The position numbers and the translations under genes were made by a program. Shown one piece after another: positions 1-8,794 of a stretch of DNA of 64,000 nucleotides. Every line of letters begins with the position of its first letter. Positions within the stretch are counted from its first letter, which is position 1. The stretch is from Phenylobacterium sp. (GTDB taxonomy: Bacteria > Pseudomonadota > Alphaproteobacteria > Caulobacterales > Caulobacteraceae). The stretch lies in NCBI RefSeq assembly GCF_016793225.1, contig NZ_JAEUMN010000186.1:33051-97050 (forward strand), in the 5' to 3' direction. The notes under the pieces are model-generated. The model had not been told where the DNA came from. It was given only the letters and a program-made list of their open reading frames with translations, and searched no databases.

Positions 1-833
1 CCCATGCCGGTCAGGATCACCCCCACGCCGCGCGCGCCCACGGCCGCGACCGACCGGAACAGGACGTCCACGGAGGGCCGATGGCCGCTGACGGGGCCTT
101 CGGCGGTGAGGCGGCAGGCGAGGCGCCCGCCCGACCCGGACTGCAGGGTCAGGTGGGTCGCGCCGCCGGGCGCGAGGTAGATCCGCCCTGGAACCACGTC
201 GGCTCCGTCCTGCGCCTCCGAGACCTCCGGCGCGCAGACGCGGTCGAGCCTCGCCGCGAAGCTGGCGGTGAAACTCGCCGGCATGTGCTGGGTGACGAGG
301 GTGGGCGGACAGTTGGCCGGGAAGCAGGCCAGGACGTGCAGCAGCGCCTCGACGCCGCCTGTCGACGACCCGATCGCCACGACGCGGTCGCCGGCCACGT
401 AGTCGGACGCCACGGCGGCGGGAGCCTCGCGCATGCGCGGGTGGGCCCCGGCCGCCACGACCAGGATGTCGGCCAGGTCGTCGAACGCGTCGGCGCCGGC
501 CGGGCCGCCCTTCGCCACGCAATCGATGGCGCCGAGCTCCAGGGCCGCCAGCGTCAGCTCGGCGCCGCGGCTGGTGAGGCTCGAGACCATCACCACCGGC
601 ATCGGCCTCAGCCGCATGAGCCGCTCGAGGAAGTCGAGCCCGTTCATCCGCGGCATCTCGATGTCGAGGGTGATCACGTCGGGATTCAGCGCCTTGATGG
701 CGGCGCGCGCGGCGTCGGCGTCCGCAGCCTCGCCGACGACCAGCAGCCGGGGGTCCGCCGCGATCCGCGAGCGCAGCAGCGCCCGCATCGTCGCCGAGTC
801 GTCCACGATCAGGACCTTCGCAGGGCCGCTCAT
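1..833 (-). CDS. cheB: Protein-glutamate methylesterase/deamidase CheB (3' end outside window)
   Basis: Removes methyl groups from chemoreceptor glutamates, resetting receptor sensitivity after phosphorylation by CheA. The visible 277 codons give an N-terminal receiver domain (residues about 5-120, acidic pair VDDS near the start, phospho-acceptor Asp in TLDIEMP, Lys in VAKGG) followed by the methylesterase domain with nucleophile Ser in AIGSSTGG and His in TQHMPASF. Reading stops at the window edge just inside GVILTGM, so the catalytic Asp and about 50-70 residues are missing only because the window ends. ATG 831-833 overlaps the cheR stop as ATGA, indicating translational coupling. It is the last visible gene of the minus-strand chemotaxis operon. 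Identification is firm. Confidence 0.95.
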   Translation of the reverse strand, partial: MSGPAKVLIVDDSATMRALLRSRIAADPRLLVVGEAADADAARAAIKALNPDVITLDIEMPRMNGLDFLERLMRLRPMPVVMVSSLTSRGAELTLAALELGAIDCVAKGGPAGADAFDDLADILVVAAGAHPRMREAPAAVASDYVAGDRVVAIGSSTGGVEALLHVLACFPANCPPTLVTQHMPASFTASFAARLDRVCAPEVSEAQDGADVVPGRIYLAPGGATHLTLQSGSGGRLACRLTAEGPVSGHRPSVDVLFRSVAAVGARGVGVILTGM

Positions 834-1684
834 GACGCCGCTCGCCGGTAGATCGTGAGGCCTGCGCTGGTGAGGCCGGGGACGTCCGCGCGCTCGGAGT
901 GGCCGATGTAGAGGCGCCCCTTCGGGCTCAGGCGCTCGGCGAACCGGCGCCAGAGCTGCGCCTGCGCCGCCTCGTCGAAGTAGATCGCCACGTTGCGGCA
1001 GAAGATGGCGTCGAAGTCGCCCTTCATGGGCCACGCGCCGTGGAGGTTCAGCGTGCCGAAGCTGATCAGCGCGCGGACTTCGTCGGCCATCACCGCCTGG
1101 CCGTCCACGTCCTGGCTGTAGCGCTGCCGAAGCGCGGGCGGGACGGGCTGAAGCTCGGCCGGGTCGTACTGCCCGAGGCGGGCCCGCTGCACGACGACGG
1201 GGTCGATGTCCGTGGCGAGGATGCGGACATCCAGCCGGCCGGCTTCGGGCAGCGCGTCGAGAAGCGTCATCGCCATCGAATAGGGCTCGTGGCCGTTCGA
1301 ACAGCCGGCGGACCACAGGCGCACCCGGGCGCCCGCCCGCGCCGCGGGCGCGAGCGTCGTGACCACCTGCTCGCGCAGGGCCTCGAAGTGGTGGGGTTCC
1401 CGGTAGAAGCGCGTGACGTTGGTCGTCAGCGCGCTCAGCAGCGCCGCGCGCTCCTCGCGGCCTTCCGGGCTCTCGATCAGCTCGCAGTAGTCGCGGAAGC
1501 GGGTCAGTCCCAGGGCGCGCAGGCGCTTGCTCAGCCGCGAGTAGACCAGCGAGCTCTTGCCCTCGCCCAGACGGATGCCGGAGTCGCGATGCAGGATGTC
1601 CGCGATGAACCGGAAGTCCTTCGGCTCGAGGACGAAGGCCGCCCCGGCCGCGGAACTCGCCGCGTGTGCGGCCTGAGCGCCCAT
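830..1684 (-). CDS. cheR: Chemotaxis protein methyltransferase CheR
   Basis: SAM-dependent methyltransferase that methylates glutamates of MCP receptors for adaptation. The 284-aa length fits the family. An N-terminal helical domain (about 20-95: [24 protein letters not shown]) precedes the Rossmann domain with the SAM loop [17 protein letters not shown] (about 125-140), the [10 protein letters not shown]-type strand and the [10 protein letters not shown] signature. The C-terminus carries YIGHSE. Its ATG (1682-1684) overlaps the cheW stop and its stop overlaps the cheB start, so cheW-cheR-cheB are translationally coupled. The receptor of this operon ends in an xWxxF pentapeptide, the tether type that CheR and CheB bind in other bacteria. 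Confidence 0.95.
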   Translation of the reverse strand: MGAQAAHAASSAAGAAFVLEPKDFRFIADILHRDSGIRLGEGKSSLVYSRLSKRLRALGLTRFRDYCELIESPEGREERAALLSALTTNVTRFYREPHHFEALREQVVTTLAPAARAGARVRLWSAGCSNGHEPYSMAMTLLDALPEAGRLDVRILATDIDPVVVQRARLGQYDPAELQPVPPALRQRYSQDVDGQAVMADEVRALISFGTLNLHGAWPMKGDFDAIFCRNVAIYFDEAAQAQLWRRFAERLSPKGRLYIGHSERADVPGLTSAGLTIYRRAAS

Positions 1685-2145
1685 CAGGCCGCCTCCTCGA
1701 CAGGAACGTCAGGCAGCACGCCATCCAGGCTGATCACGCTGATCAGGCGCCCCTCGGAGGGGATCAGTCCCCGAACGAAGGCGCGGTTGGCGTCGCAACC
1801 CACGTCCGGCGCGGGCTGGATCGTGTCCTCGTCGACGGTCAGGATGTCCGAGACCGCGTCCACCAGCAGCCCGATGGTCCGCTGCCCGATCTGCACGACG
1901 ATGATGACGTGCCGTTCGGTCGGGGCCGACGTCTCGATCTCGAGGCGGCTCCCCAGGTCGACGACGGGCAGCACCGCGCCGCGCAGGTTGATGACCCCGC
2001 GGATGTAGCCGAGGGTGTTGGGCAAGGGAGTCGCAGGCGTCCAGCCGCGGATCTCGCGCACGGCGCGGATGTCGACGCAGAACTCCTGCTCGCCGATGCA
2101 GAACGAGATCAGTTCGCGCCGGTCGGCGACGTTCGGGCTGCTCAT
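1684..2145 (-). CDS. cheW: Chemotaxis coupling protein CheW
   Basis: Adaptor that links MCP receptors to the CheA kinase in the membrane-proximal or cytoplasmic array. The 153-aa protein is a single CheW-like double beta-barrel: [25 protein letters not shown] at the N-terminus, the conserved [15 protein letters not shown] segment (about 68-84) and a [11 protein letters not shown] strand near 110. The order cheA-cheW-cheR-cheB with tiny gaps (7 bp from cheA, overlapping stop/start with cheR) is the usual chemotaxis operon layout. Nothing looks degenerate. Confidence 0.95.
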   Translation of the reverse strand: MSSPNVADRRELISFCIGEQEFCVDIRAVREIRGWTPATPLPNTLGYIRGVINLRGAVLPVVDLGSRLEIETSAPTERHVIIVVQIGQRTIGLLVDAVSDILTVDEDTIQPAPDVGCDANRAFVRGLIPSEGRLISVISLDGVLPDVPVEEAA

Positions 2146-2152
2146 GTGGACC

Positions 2153-4327
2153 TCAGCTCGCTTGCAGGAAGGGTTCAGGGGCGACGGCGGGCTGCCCCCG
2201 CCGCCGGGCCGCGACGATGCCGTCGACGTCCAGGATCAGGGCCACGCGGCCGTCGCCCAGGATGGTGGCCGCCGCGATGCCGTCGACCTGCCGGAAGTTC
2301 TGCTCCAGGCTCTTGATGACGACCTGGCGCTGGCCCTGGATCGCGTCGACGCCGAGGGCGATGAGACCGCCGACCTCGCTCTCCACCAGGAGGGTGACGC
2401 CGGCCGCCGCCTCGGTGGACGCCCGCCGCCAGTTGAAGGCCGTCGCGACGTCGACGAAGGGGATGGCGGCGCCGCGGACCGTCAGGACCCGGGAGCTGCC
2501 GAACGGCCTGACATCGGCCGCGCGGGGCCGGAGCGTCTCCACGATCACGCTGATGGGGATCACCAGCGTGTGGTCGCCGATCGTGACCACCATCCCATCC
2601 AGCACCGCCAGCGTGAGCGGCAGGCTGAGCGTGAATGTCGAGCCCTCCCCCGGGCGCGAGCTGATCGAGATGCGGCCGCCGAGCGCCTGGATCGAGCGCT
2701 TGACCACGTCCATGCCGACGCCCCGGCCCGAGATGTCGGACACCGCCGGCGCCGTGGAGAAGCCGGGCGCGAAGATGAGGTTGTCGACCTCCTCGTCGGT
2801 GAGGGTCGCGTCGCGGTCCACGATCCCGCGCTCGACAGCGATGTCGCGGACGCGGTCGCGGTTGATGCCGCGCCCGTCGTCGGCCACCTCGATGACGATC
2901 CGTCCCGAGCGATGCATGGCGCTGAGGCGCACCACGCCCTCGGCCGGCTTGCCCGCCGCCACGCGATCCGCCGGCGACTCGAGGCCGTGGTCGATGGCGT
3001 TGCGGATCATGTGGGTGATCGGATCGCTCAACCGCTCGATGACCGTCTTGTCGACCTCGGTGCCCTCGCCTTCCGTCACGAGGCGCACCTGCTTGCGGGT
3101 GGCCGCGGCGACCTCACGGACCAGGCGCGGCATCCGCTGGAAGACCGACTTCACCGGCTGGGCGCGGATCGCCATGACGCTGTCCTGGATCTCGCGCGTC
3201 AGCTGCTCCAGGTCGTCCAGGCCCACGGCCACGGTGCTCGATTTCGCAAGGCCCGCTTCCACCACGCGCTGCCCGAGCATGGCCTGATTGATCACCAGTT
3301 CGCCGACCAGGTTGATGAGGCGGTCCACACGGTCGAGATCCACGCGGATCGTGGCCTGGACGTCGCGCCGCTCGCCGCCCTGGGCGGCCAGCGCGGCCGC
3401 GGGCGCGGGGGCTGTGGCCGCCGGCTCTTCCGGCGCTGCGGGAGGCCCGGCCTGCTCGGGCGGCGCAGTCTCTGCGGCGATGCGCGCGAGCACCTCGGCC
3501 ACGGCGTCGTCCGGCCCTGCGTCGGCGAGCGGCTCGGGGACGGTTTCAGGGGCGGCCTCCTGGGCCACGGTGACGTCGCAGTCGTCGCCGACGAACTCGA
3601 ACACCTCGCGAATGCGCGCCTCGGACAGGTCGTCGCCCGTCAGCCGCACGCGCCACGCCAGGCGCGGACGCTCGGGCTCGAGCTCACTGAGGTCGGGCAG
3701 GCCCGAAACATCGGCCGTGACCTCGGCCGCGCCCAGGCGCTCCAGCTCTCGCAGCAGGAGCATCTCGTCGTTGGCGGCGGCGTACATGCCGTCCAGCGGG
3801 CGGAAGCACACGATCCAGGCGCAGGGCGGAGCTTCCGCCTCGAACGCGATGTTGACCGGCGTGAAGGCGAACGACGGAGCCCCCGGCGCGGGCGCCTCGG
3901 CCGGAGGCGCCGTGAACGCCGGCGACGGCGCGACAGAGTCCTGGACGGTGAGAAGCCCCTCCAGCTCATGGACGACCTCGGCGCCGAACTCCTGCGGGAG
4001 CGCGCGGTCGTCCCGCGCCGCCGAGACCAGGTCGGCCAGGACGTCGGATGCGCGCAGCAGCACCGCGACGACCTCGGCGCCGGGGCTGAGCCTGCCCTTT
4101 CGCAGCTCGTCCAGCGACGTCTCGAAGGCGTGCGAGAAGCCGACCAGCGCCTCGAGGCTGAAGGCGCCCGCACCGCCCTTCACGGAGTGCACGGCGCGGA
4201 ACACGGCGTTGACGGTGTCCTCGTCGACGGCGCCGGCCTTCAGCGCCAGAAGGCCTGCCTCCAGGTCGCCGAGAAGGTCCTCGCACTCGGCGAAGAACGT
4301 CGCGCGGATGGCTTCCATTTCGTCCAT
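2153..4327 (-). CDS. cheA: Chemotaxis sensor histidine kinase CheA
   Basis: Central kinase of the chemotaxis pathway; autophosphorylates and passes phosphate to CheY and CheB. Domains in order: HPt with phospho-His at about residue 47 ([12 protein letters not shown]), an Ala/Pro-rich linker and a CheY/CheB-binding-like region (about 150-260), dimerisation helices ([18 protein letters not shown]), the GHKL ATPase with N box [11 protein letters not shown]1 VADDGRGI and G2 [11 protein letters not shown], and a C-terminal CheW-like domain starting near LDGMVVTIG. All catalytic motifs are intact. At 724 aa it is of normal length. Start ATG follows cheY by only 8 bp. Confidence 0.96.
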   Translation of the reverse strand: MDEMEAIRATFFAECEDLLGDLEAGLLALKAGAVDEDTVNAVFRAVHSVKGGAGAFSLEALVGFSHAFETSLDELRKGRLSPGAEVVAVLLRASDVLADLVSAARDDRALPQEFGAEVVHELEGLLTVQDSVAPSPAFTAPPAEAPAPGAPSFAFTPVNIAFEAEAPPCAWIVCFRPLDGMYAAANDEMLLLRELERLGAAEVTADVSGLPDLSELEPERPRLAWRVRLTGDDLSEARIREVFEFVGDDCDVTVAQEAAPETVPEPLADAGPDDAVAEVLARIAAETAPPEQAGPPAAPEEPAATAPAPAAALAAQGGERRDVQATIRVDLDRVDRLINLVGELVINQAMLGQRVVEAGLAKSSTVAVGLDDLEQLTREIQDSVMAIRAQPVKSVFQRMPRLVREVAAATRKQVRLVTEGEGTEVDKTVIERLSDPITHMIRNAIDHGLESPADRVAAGKPAEGVVRLSAMHRSGRIVIEVADDGRGINRDRVRDIAVERGIVDRDATLTDEEVDNLIFAPGFSTAPAVSDISGRGVGMDVVKRSIQALGGRISISSRPGEGSTFTLSLPLTLAVLDGMVVTIGDHTLVIPISVIVETLRPRAADVRPFGSSRVLTVRGAAIPFVDVATAFNWRRASTEAAAGVTLLVESEVGGLIALGVDAIQGQRQVVIKSLEQNFRQVDGIAAATILGDGRVALILDVDGIVAARRRGQPAVAPEPFLQAS

Positions 4328-4335
4328 GGCGCGCC

Positions 4336-4698
4336 TCAGTCCGTGACGCGCCGAACGGCTTCGACGAGCTTCACCGAGTCGAAGGGCTTGACGATCCAGC
4401 CGGTCGCGCCGGCGGCCCGGGCGCGGTGCTTCTTCTCGGCGTCGCTCTCGGTGGTGAGGACGAGGATCGGGATGGTGCGCCGCGCCTCATCCCGCCGGAC
4501 CGCTTCGATGAAGCCGAACCCGTCGAGCCTTGGCATGTTGATGTCGGTGATGATGGCGTCGGGGGCGCAGTCTTCCAGCACCTCGAGCCCGTGCTCGCCG
4601 TCCACCGCCTGGACCACCTCGAACGAGGGGGCCAGCGCGAGGCGCAGCATGTTCCGCATGGTGCGGGAGTCGTCGACAGTCAGAATAGTCTTGCTCAT
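4336..4698 (-). CDS. cheY: Single-domain chemotaxis response regulator CheY
   Basis: Receiver-only protein that, when phosphorylated by CheA, signals to the flagellar motor or competes for phosphate as a sink. The 120-aa protein has the acidic pair at VDDS (Asp9-Asp10), phospho-acceptor Asp52 in TDINMP, the Thr switch in LVLTTESD and Lys in IVKPFD. The start abuts the STAS gene stop (4699), so the two are co-transcribed. With several CheY paralogues usual in Caulobacterales, the sequence does not tell whether this one binds the motor. Confidence 0.93.
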   Translation of the reverse strand: MSKTILTVDDSRTMRNMLRLALAPSFEVVQAVDGEHGLEVLEDCAPDAIITDINMPRLDGFGFIEAVRRDEARRTIPILVLTTESDAEKKHRARAAGATGWIVKPFDSVKLVEAVRRVTD

Positions 4699-4968
4699 CT
4701 ATTCTTCCGTTGTCTCGAAGGCCTCGGGGATGCGGGCGAGCGCGGCGGCCAGGGTCGTGGAGGGGTCCGCGATGAGGAGGCGTTGGCCCGCAGCGCGTCG
4801 CGTGAGGGCCGCGGCGGCCAGCAGCTGCAGCCCGAGCCCGTTGATCCGCTCCACACCGGCGCCCTGCAGCGTCAGGTCGGAACCGCCGGCCTCCAGGAGC
4901 TGGAGGCGGAGCGGCGCCAGGGCCGCGCCTTCCAGGCGCGCGGGCAGCTCAAGCTGCGCCTCGCTCAT
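4699..4968 (-). CDS. STAS-domain protein in chemotaxis operon
   Basis: An 89-aa protein read from ATG 4966-4968, overlapping the MCP stop and ending directly before cheY. The sequence (LELPARLEGAALAPLRLQLLEAGG, then VERINGLGLQLLAAAALTRRAAG, then LLIADPSTTLAAAL) matches the beta-alpha pattern of STAS domains, found in anti-sigma-factor antagonists and in small proteins encoded in some alphaproteobacterial chemotaxis clusters. The usual phosphorylatable Ser in DS.G is replaced by an Asn-Gly (RINGLGLQLL), so a phospho-switch of the SpoIIAA type is doubtful. Family assignment is by pattern, role unknown; a scaffolding or signal-input role in the array is only inference from position. Confidence 0.75.
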   Translation of the reverse strand: MSEAQLELPARLEGAALAPLRLQLLEAGGSDLTLQGAGVERINGLGLQLLAAAALTRRAAGQRLLIADPSTTLAAALARIPEAFETTEE

Positions 4969-6650
4969 CAGAATTCCTCCCAGTCCGCGTCGAACGAGGC
5001 TTCCACCGCGGCCGCGCCGACCGTGGCGTGCCGGCCCCTGGGCGGGAGCGACTTGGCGAAGGCGGCGGCGCGGGCGCGGGCCTCTTCGATCCGGGGATTC
5101 CCGGCGACGGCCCGCGGCCGGCGCCGGGCAGGCGCCTCGGCGGCCTCGACCCCTGAAGCCGCGCGAACCCGGAAGCGCCCGACGAGCTGGTTCAGCTGGA
5201 GGGCTTCCTGCGTCAGGCTGTGGCTGGCGGCCGTGGACTGCTCGACCATCGCGGCGTTCTGCTGGGTGGTCTGGTCCATCTCGTTGACGGCCGTGTTCAC
5301 CTGCGAGAGCGCCGTGGCCTGCTCCTGGGCCGAGGCGCTGATCTCGCCCATCAGGCCGTTGATCTCGGCCACGCGCTCCACGATCGCGGTAAGCGCCTCG
5401 CCGGTCTGGCCCACCAGCATGACGCCCGTCTTCACCTGCGAGGTGGAGGCCGAGATCAGCGACTTGATCTCCTTGGCCGCCTCGGCCGAGCGCTGGGCCA
5501 GCGCCCGCACCTCGGACGCGACCACCGCGAAGCCGCGCCCGGCGTCGCCGGCGCGCGCCGCCTCGACGCCCGCGTTCAGGGCCAGCAGGTTGGTCTGGAA
5601 GGCGATCTCGTCGATCACGCCGATGATCTGGCCGATCTGGCCTGCGGACTCCTCGATGGCGTCCATCGCCGCCACGGCCCGGCCCACGACCTCGCCACTG
5701 CGCTCGGCGTCCTCCTTCGCCGAGAGCACGACGGCGCCGGCGCGGGAGGACCCCTCTGCGGTCTTGCGGACCGTCGCGGTGATCTGGTCGAGGGCGGCCG
5801 CCGTCTCCTCGAGGGTCGCGGCCTGCTGCTCGGTCCGGCGGGAGAGGTCGTCGGCGGCCTGGCTGATCTCGCCCGTTCCCGAGCGCATGGCGGCCGCGTT
5901 GGCGGAGATCTCCGAGAGGACGGACTCCAGGCTGTCGAGCGCCTGGTTGAAGTCCTCCTTCAGCTTCAGGTAGTCGCCCTGGAAGTCGGCCGAGATCCGC
6001 TTCGTCAGGTCGCCCGACGCCAGGTCGGCCAGCGCCGCGGCCGTGCATTCGACGACGCGCTTCTGCTCGGCTTCCGCCTCCAGGCGCTTCCGGTCGGCGT
6101 CCGCTCGGGCCTCCTCCAGGGTGTCCAGGTAGATCGAGATGGACAGGTCCATGTCGAGCATGGCCGCCTTCATGATGGCGCTGAGCGAGCGGCTGAGCGC
6201 CTGCGCGTCCGGCCCGGCCGACCGGCCGCGGCCCCACCACGACTTGCCGTCCTGGGCGCCGCCGGCGCTGGCGAAGTGGCTCTGGATGATCCCGTCGATC
6301 AGGCCGTCCAGCACCATCGCGTAGCCGCCGATGTACCAGCGGGGCTCAAGCCCGATGCGGGCGTGGGTGAGGCCGATGCGGCGGACGTTGGCGACGTACT
6401 GGCCGTCGAATTGGCCCGACGCCATCCGACGCCAGTGCTCGGCCTGGGCGCTCTTGGCGCCGGAGATCTGCTGGGGCGTCGAGAAGAAGCGCGCCGTCGC
6501 GGGGAAGCGCCGGATCTGCGCGTAGAACCGTTCAAGGCTCTCGTCGATCGCCTTCTCGATGACGGGGCGGGACGCGACGAGCGACTCCCGCGCCTCGGCG
6601 TCCAGTTGGATGAACGACAGTCGTTCGTTCAAGCTGTTGTCGTCAGACAT
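4968..6650 (-). CDS. Globin-coupled methyl-accepting chemotaxis protein (HemAT-like aerotaxis sensor)
   Basis: Soluble chemoreceptor predicted to sense O2 through heme. The first roughly 165 residues form a protoglobin-type domain: [23 protein letters not shown] and [22 protein letters not shown], where His96 aligns with the proximal heme ligand of HemAT. There are no transmembrane helices. A HAMP-like segment ([23 protein letters not shown]) follows, then the MCP signalling hairpin with tip [20 protein letters not shown]. The last five residues, DWEEF, are an xWxxF CheR/CheB tether. ATG 6648-6650 is chosen because an AGGGG Shine-Dalgarno lies just upstream; longer starts would add a Lys/Arg-rich tail lacking similarity. 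First gene of the che operon. Confidence 0.9.
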   Translation of the reverse strand: MSDDNSLNERLSFIQLDAEARESLVASRPVIEKAIDESLERFYAQIRRFPATARFFSTPQQISGAKSAQAEHWRRMASGQFDGQYVANVRRIGLTHARIGLEPRWYIGGYAMVLDGLIDGIIQSHFASAGGAQDGKSWWGRGRSAGPDAQALSRSLSAIMKAAMLDMDLSISIYLDTLEEARADADRKRLEAEAEQKRVVECTAAALADLASGDLTKRISADFQGDYLKLKEDFNQALDSLESVLSEISANAAAMRSGTGEISQAADDLSRRTEQQAATLEETAAALDQITATVRKTAEGSSRAGAVVLSAKEDAERSGEVVGRAVAAMDAIEESAGQIGQIIGVIDEIAFQTNLLALNAGVEAARAGDAGRGFAVVASEVRALAQRSAEAAKEIKSLISASTSQVKTGVMLVGQTGEALTAIVERVAEINGLMGEISASAQEQATALSQVNTAVNEMDQTTQQNAAMVEQSTAASHSLTQEALQLNQLVGRFRVRAASGVEAAEAPARRRPRAVAGNPRIEEARARAAAFAKSLPPRGRHATVGAAAVEASFDADWEEF

Positions 6651-6752
6651 GTATCGGCCCCTGACTTTCCTGTTCGTCGGGACCGTTGTTCCACATCTGG
6701 ATTTACTCGTGCTTTGCAATATTCCGAGCCAGATAACGTCTCGTATGGAGAT

Positions 6753-6769
6753 GTTTTCAGGCTGAAAAC
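6753..6769. promoter_or_regulatory. Perfect 8-bp inverted repeat, candidate operator
   Basis: GTTTTCAG and CTGAAAAC face each other around a single G. The element is AT-rich in a GC-rich genome and sits about 100 bp upstream of the mcp start, in the promoter zone of the che operon. A two-fold symmetric protein site is the simplest reading. No regulator can be assigned from the sequence. Confidence 0.4.
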
Positions 6770-6947
6770 AATACTATGCTCGCCTTGATCTTGGGCTTAG
6801 CGCGCCTGGGACGTGGCGGTCGCGGAACGGCTGGTTCCTCGGCGCGCGGGCCGAGCTTCGCCTTGGCCTTGACCCCTCGGCCCCGGCGCCCATCTAGTCC
6901 TTCGAAGTCAGGTCCGGGCCCCTCTGGCGTGCGTGGCGGCGCGCGCG

Positions 6948-7036
6948 ATGTCGGACTTTCCTCACGGCCCGCCTCCGGCGGGCTGGCGCGGACGCGGCGC
7001 CGATCGCGAGGAGCCTCGGGGTGGGACGTCCGACAT
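6948..7036 (+). other. Long-range inverted repeat with nested hairpin in transporter leader
   Basis: ATGTCGGAC (6948-6956) pairs with GTCCGACAT (7028-7036), and between them GCCCGCC (6967-6973) pairs with GGCGGGC (6977-6983). The element ends about 113 bp before the ATG of the GPH symporter. It could be a folded 5' leader or a relic of a protein site. At this GC content local pairing is common, but the 9-bp outer arms are exact. Confidence 0.25.
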
Positions 7037-7149
7037 TCGCCCGATCCATGCACTCGGTCCGGCCGAGCTTTGCGCGCGGCCTGGCGGCGCGCCCGCGGCG
7101 GGGCTGACGCGGCCGACCCACCCCAACCAGAACCCGATACGGAGGACGC

Positions 7150-8628
7150 ATGACGCAGGCGGGGCAGGCGGAGCCGCCGAAGCTCTCGGTCTGGACCAAG
7201 TTCGTCTACGGGCTGGGCTCAGCCTCGGAGATGGTCACCCTTGCCGCCATCGGCGGCTACGCCATGTTCTTCTACAATCAGGTCGTGGGGCTGCCCGCCA
7301 CCTTGGCCGGCCTTGCGATCACGGTCAGCCTGGTGCTGGACGGCATGGCCGAGCCGATCGTGGGCTCGCTGTCGGACCGGACGCGCAGCCGCTGGGGCCG
7401 CCGCCACCCCTTCATGTTCGTGGGCGTGATCCCGGTGGCGATCTGCGTCATCGCCATCTTCAACCCGCCCAAGGACCTGCCGCACCTGTGGCTGTTCTTC
7501 TGGTTCGCGAGCTTCGTCGTCACCCTGCGTATCTTCATGGCGGTTTGCCACGTGCCGCACATGGCGCTGGGGGGCGAGCTGGCGCACGGCTACACCGAGC
7601 GCAGCCAGGTGATGGCCTGGAACAACCTGCTGGGCATGATCGGCCGCGCCTCGACGTCCTTCATCGCGCTCAGCCTGTTCTTCCACGCCACCGAGGAGTA
7701 TCCGCGCGGGCTCCTGAACCCCCACGCCTACACGCCCTTCGCCCTGGCCGTGGCGGCGGCCGGCCTGCTCATCCTGATGATCTCGGCCTGGTTCACCCGC
7801 GACCGCATCCCCTACCTGCCGAAACCGCCGCAGGACCTGCCGCCGTTCAGCCCCTTCGAGTTCTTCCGGGACATGAAGGGGGCCTTTTCCAACATCAACT
7901 ACGTATGGCTGCTGGTCGGGTTCTTCTTCCTGTCGCTGATGCTCGGCATGCGCGAGGGGCTGAACCTCTACATCAACACCTTCTTCTGGGGCTTCACCTC
8001 GGAGCAGATCCGCTGGTTCGTGATCGGCACGCTCAGCGGGTTCTTCGTGGGCTTCTTCCTGACCCCACGGGTGCATGCGCGGTTCGACAAGAAGATCGCG
8101 GTGCTGGTGGCCGGCGCCTTCCTGGCCGTCACGCCGGCCGTCCCGCTCGTGCTGCAGCTCGCCGGCCTGATGCCCGCGCCCGACGACCCGAGCCTCCTGC
8201 CCCTCGTCATCGCCTTCGCCGGCGTCTCGGCCGCGGCGGGCAGCGTCATGAACATCTCGGTGATGTCGCAGCTGGCCGACATCGCCGACGAGAACGAGCT
8301 GCGCTACGGCTACCGCCAGGAGGGCGTCCTCTACTCGACGCGGTCGTTCTTCGCGAAGCTGGACACCGCGATCGGGCACCTCTTCGCGGGCATCGCGCTG
8401 GACCTCGTCGCGTTCCCGGAAAAGGCCACCCCCGGCCAGGTGCCCGAGGAGACGCTCCGCAGCCTCGCCATCGTCGACGGCCCGCTCGCCGCCGTTCCCG
8501 GGCTGATCGCCCTCCTCTTCTACGCTCGCTACAGGATCACGCGCGCCAGCTACGAGGCGACGCGCGCCAGGCTGCTCGAGGCCCGGGCCGCACGCGGCGG
8601 GCGGCTGGCCGCCGCGGCCGCCGACTAA
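7150..8628 (+). CDS. MFS transporter, glycoside-pentoside-hexuronide:cation symporter type
   Basis: A 492-aa inner-membrane carrier with about twelve hydrophobic segments. The first helices (FVYGLGSASEMVTLAAIGGYAMFFYNQ) and the loop SLSDRTRSRWGRRHPFMF are hallmarks of the GPH (MelB-like, MFS_2) family, which usually carries sugars or glycosides with a cation. The Asp in VLDGMAEPIVG lies where MelB-type carriers bind their coupling ion. ATG is preceded by a GGAGG-like ribosome site (CGGAGGACGC). It opens the catabolic island and lies 166 bp upstream of the tandem M20 genes, so its substrate may be a product or precursor of those hydrolases rather than a sugar; that is inference. Confidence 0.87.
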   Translation: MTQAGQAEPPKLSVWTKFVYGLGSASEMVTLAAIGGYAMFFYNQVVGLPATLAGLAITVSLVLDGMAEPIVGSLSDRTRSRWGRRHPFMFVGVIPVAICVIAIFNPPKDLPHLWLFFWFASFVVTLRIFMAVCHVPHMALGGELAHGYTERSQVMAWNNLLGMIGRASTSFIALSLFFHATEEYPRGLLNPHAYTPFALAVAAAGLLILMISAWFTRDRIPYLPKPPQDLPPFSPFEFFRDMKGAFSNINYVWLLVGFFFLSLMLGMREGLNLYINTFFWGFTSEQIRWFVIGTLSGFFVGFFLTPRVHARFDKKIAVLVAGAFLAVTPAVPLVLQLAGLMPAPDDPSLLPLVIAFAGVSAAAGSVMNISVMSQLADIADENELRYGYRQEGVLYSTRSFFAKLDTAIGHLFAGIALDLVAFPEKATPGQVPEETLRSLAIVDGPLAAVPGLIALLFYARYRITRASYEATRARLLEARAARGGRLAAAAAD

Positions 8629-8794
8629 AGGCTGCGGAGCGCAGACCGCGCTGGAGTTCGGCGCCGGGCGCCCAACTTCGCGGCATAAGGCGCGCCCGGG
8701 GCGAAAGGATGAGCGCCCGCCGCCGCGCCGTCTTGCCAATACCCGATCCGGCTCGCCCTCCTCGCGCCGGGTCACGGGCCAACGGGGGGCTGGC

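Larger units (their letters stand above)
6651..7149. other. Divergent intergenic region between mcp and GPH transporter
   Basis: Nearly 500 bp without a convincing gene. The first 130 bp are AT-richer than the surroundings and should hold the promoters of the che operon (leftward). The rest is GC-rich and contains paired inverted repeats that could fold in a transporter leader (see separate entries). Short open frames here read only GC-rich low-complexity protein and are not called. Confidence 0.6.

Noticed and set aside
2015-5287. Very long open frame on the plus strand opposite the cheA/mcp region (1090 codons)
   Set aside because: Antisense shadow of cheA and neighbours in GC-rich DNA; no motifs, Arg/His/Asp-rich composition.
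6715-6731. Sigma-54-like TGGCTC...TTGC on the minus strand upstream of mcp
   Set aside because: Spacing between GG and GC is 11 instead of the strict 10 bases.
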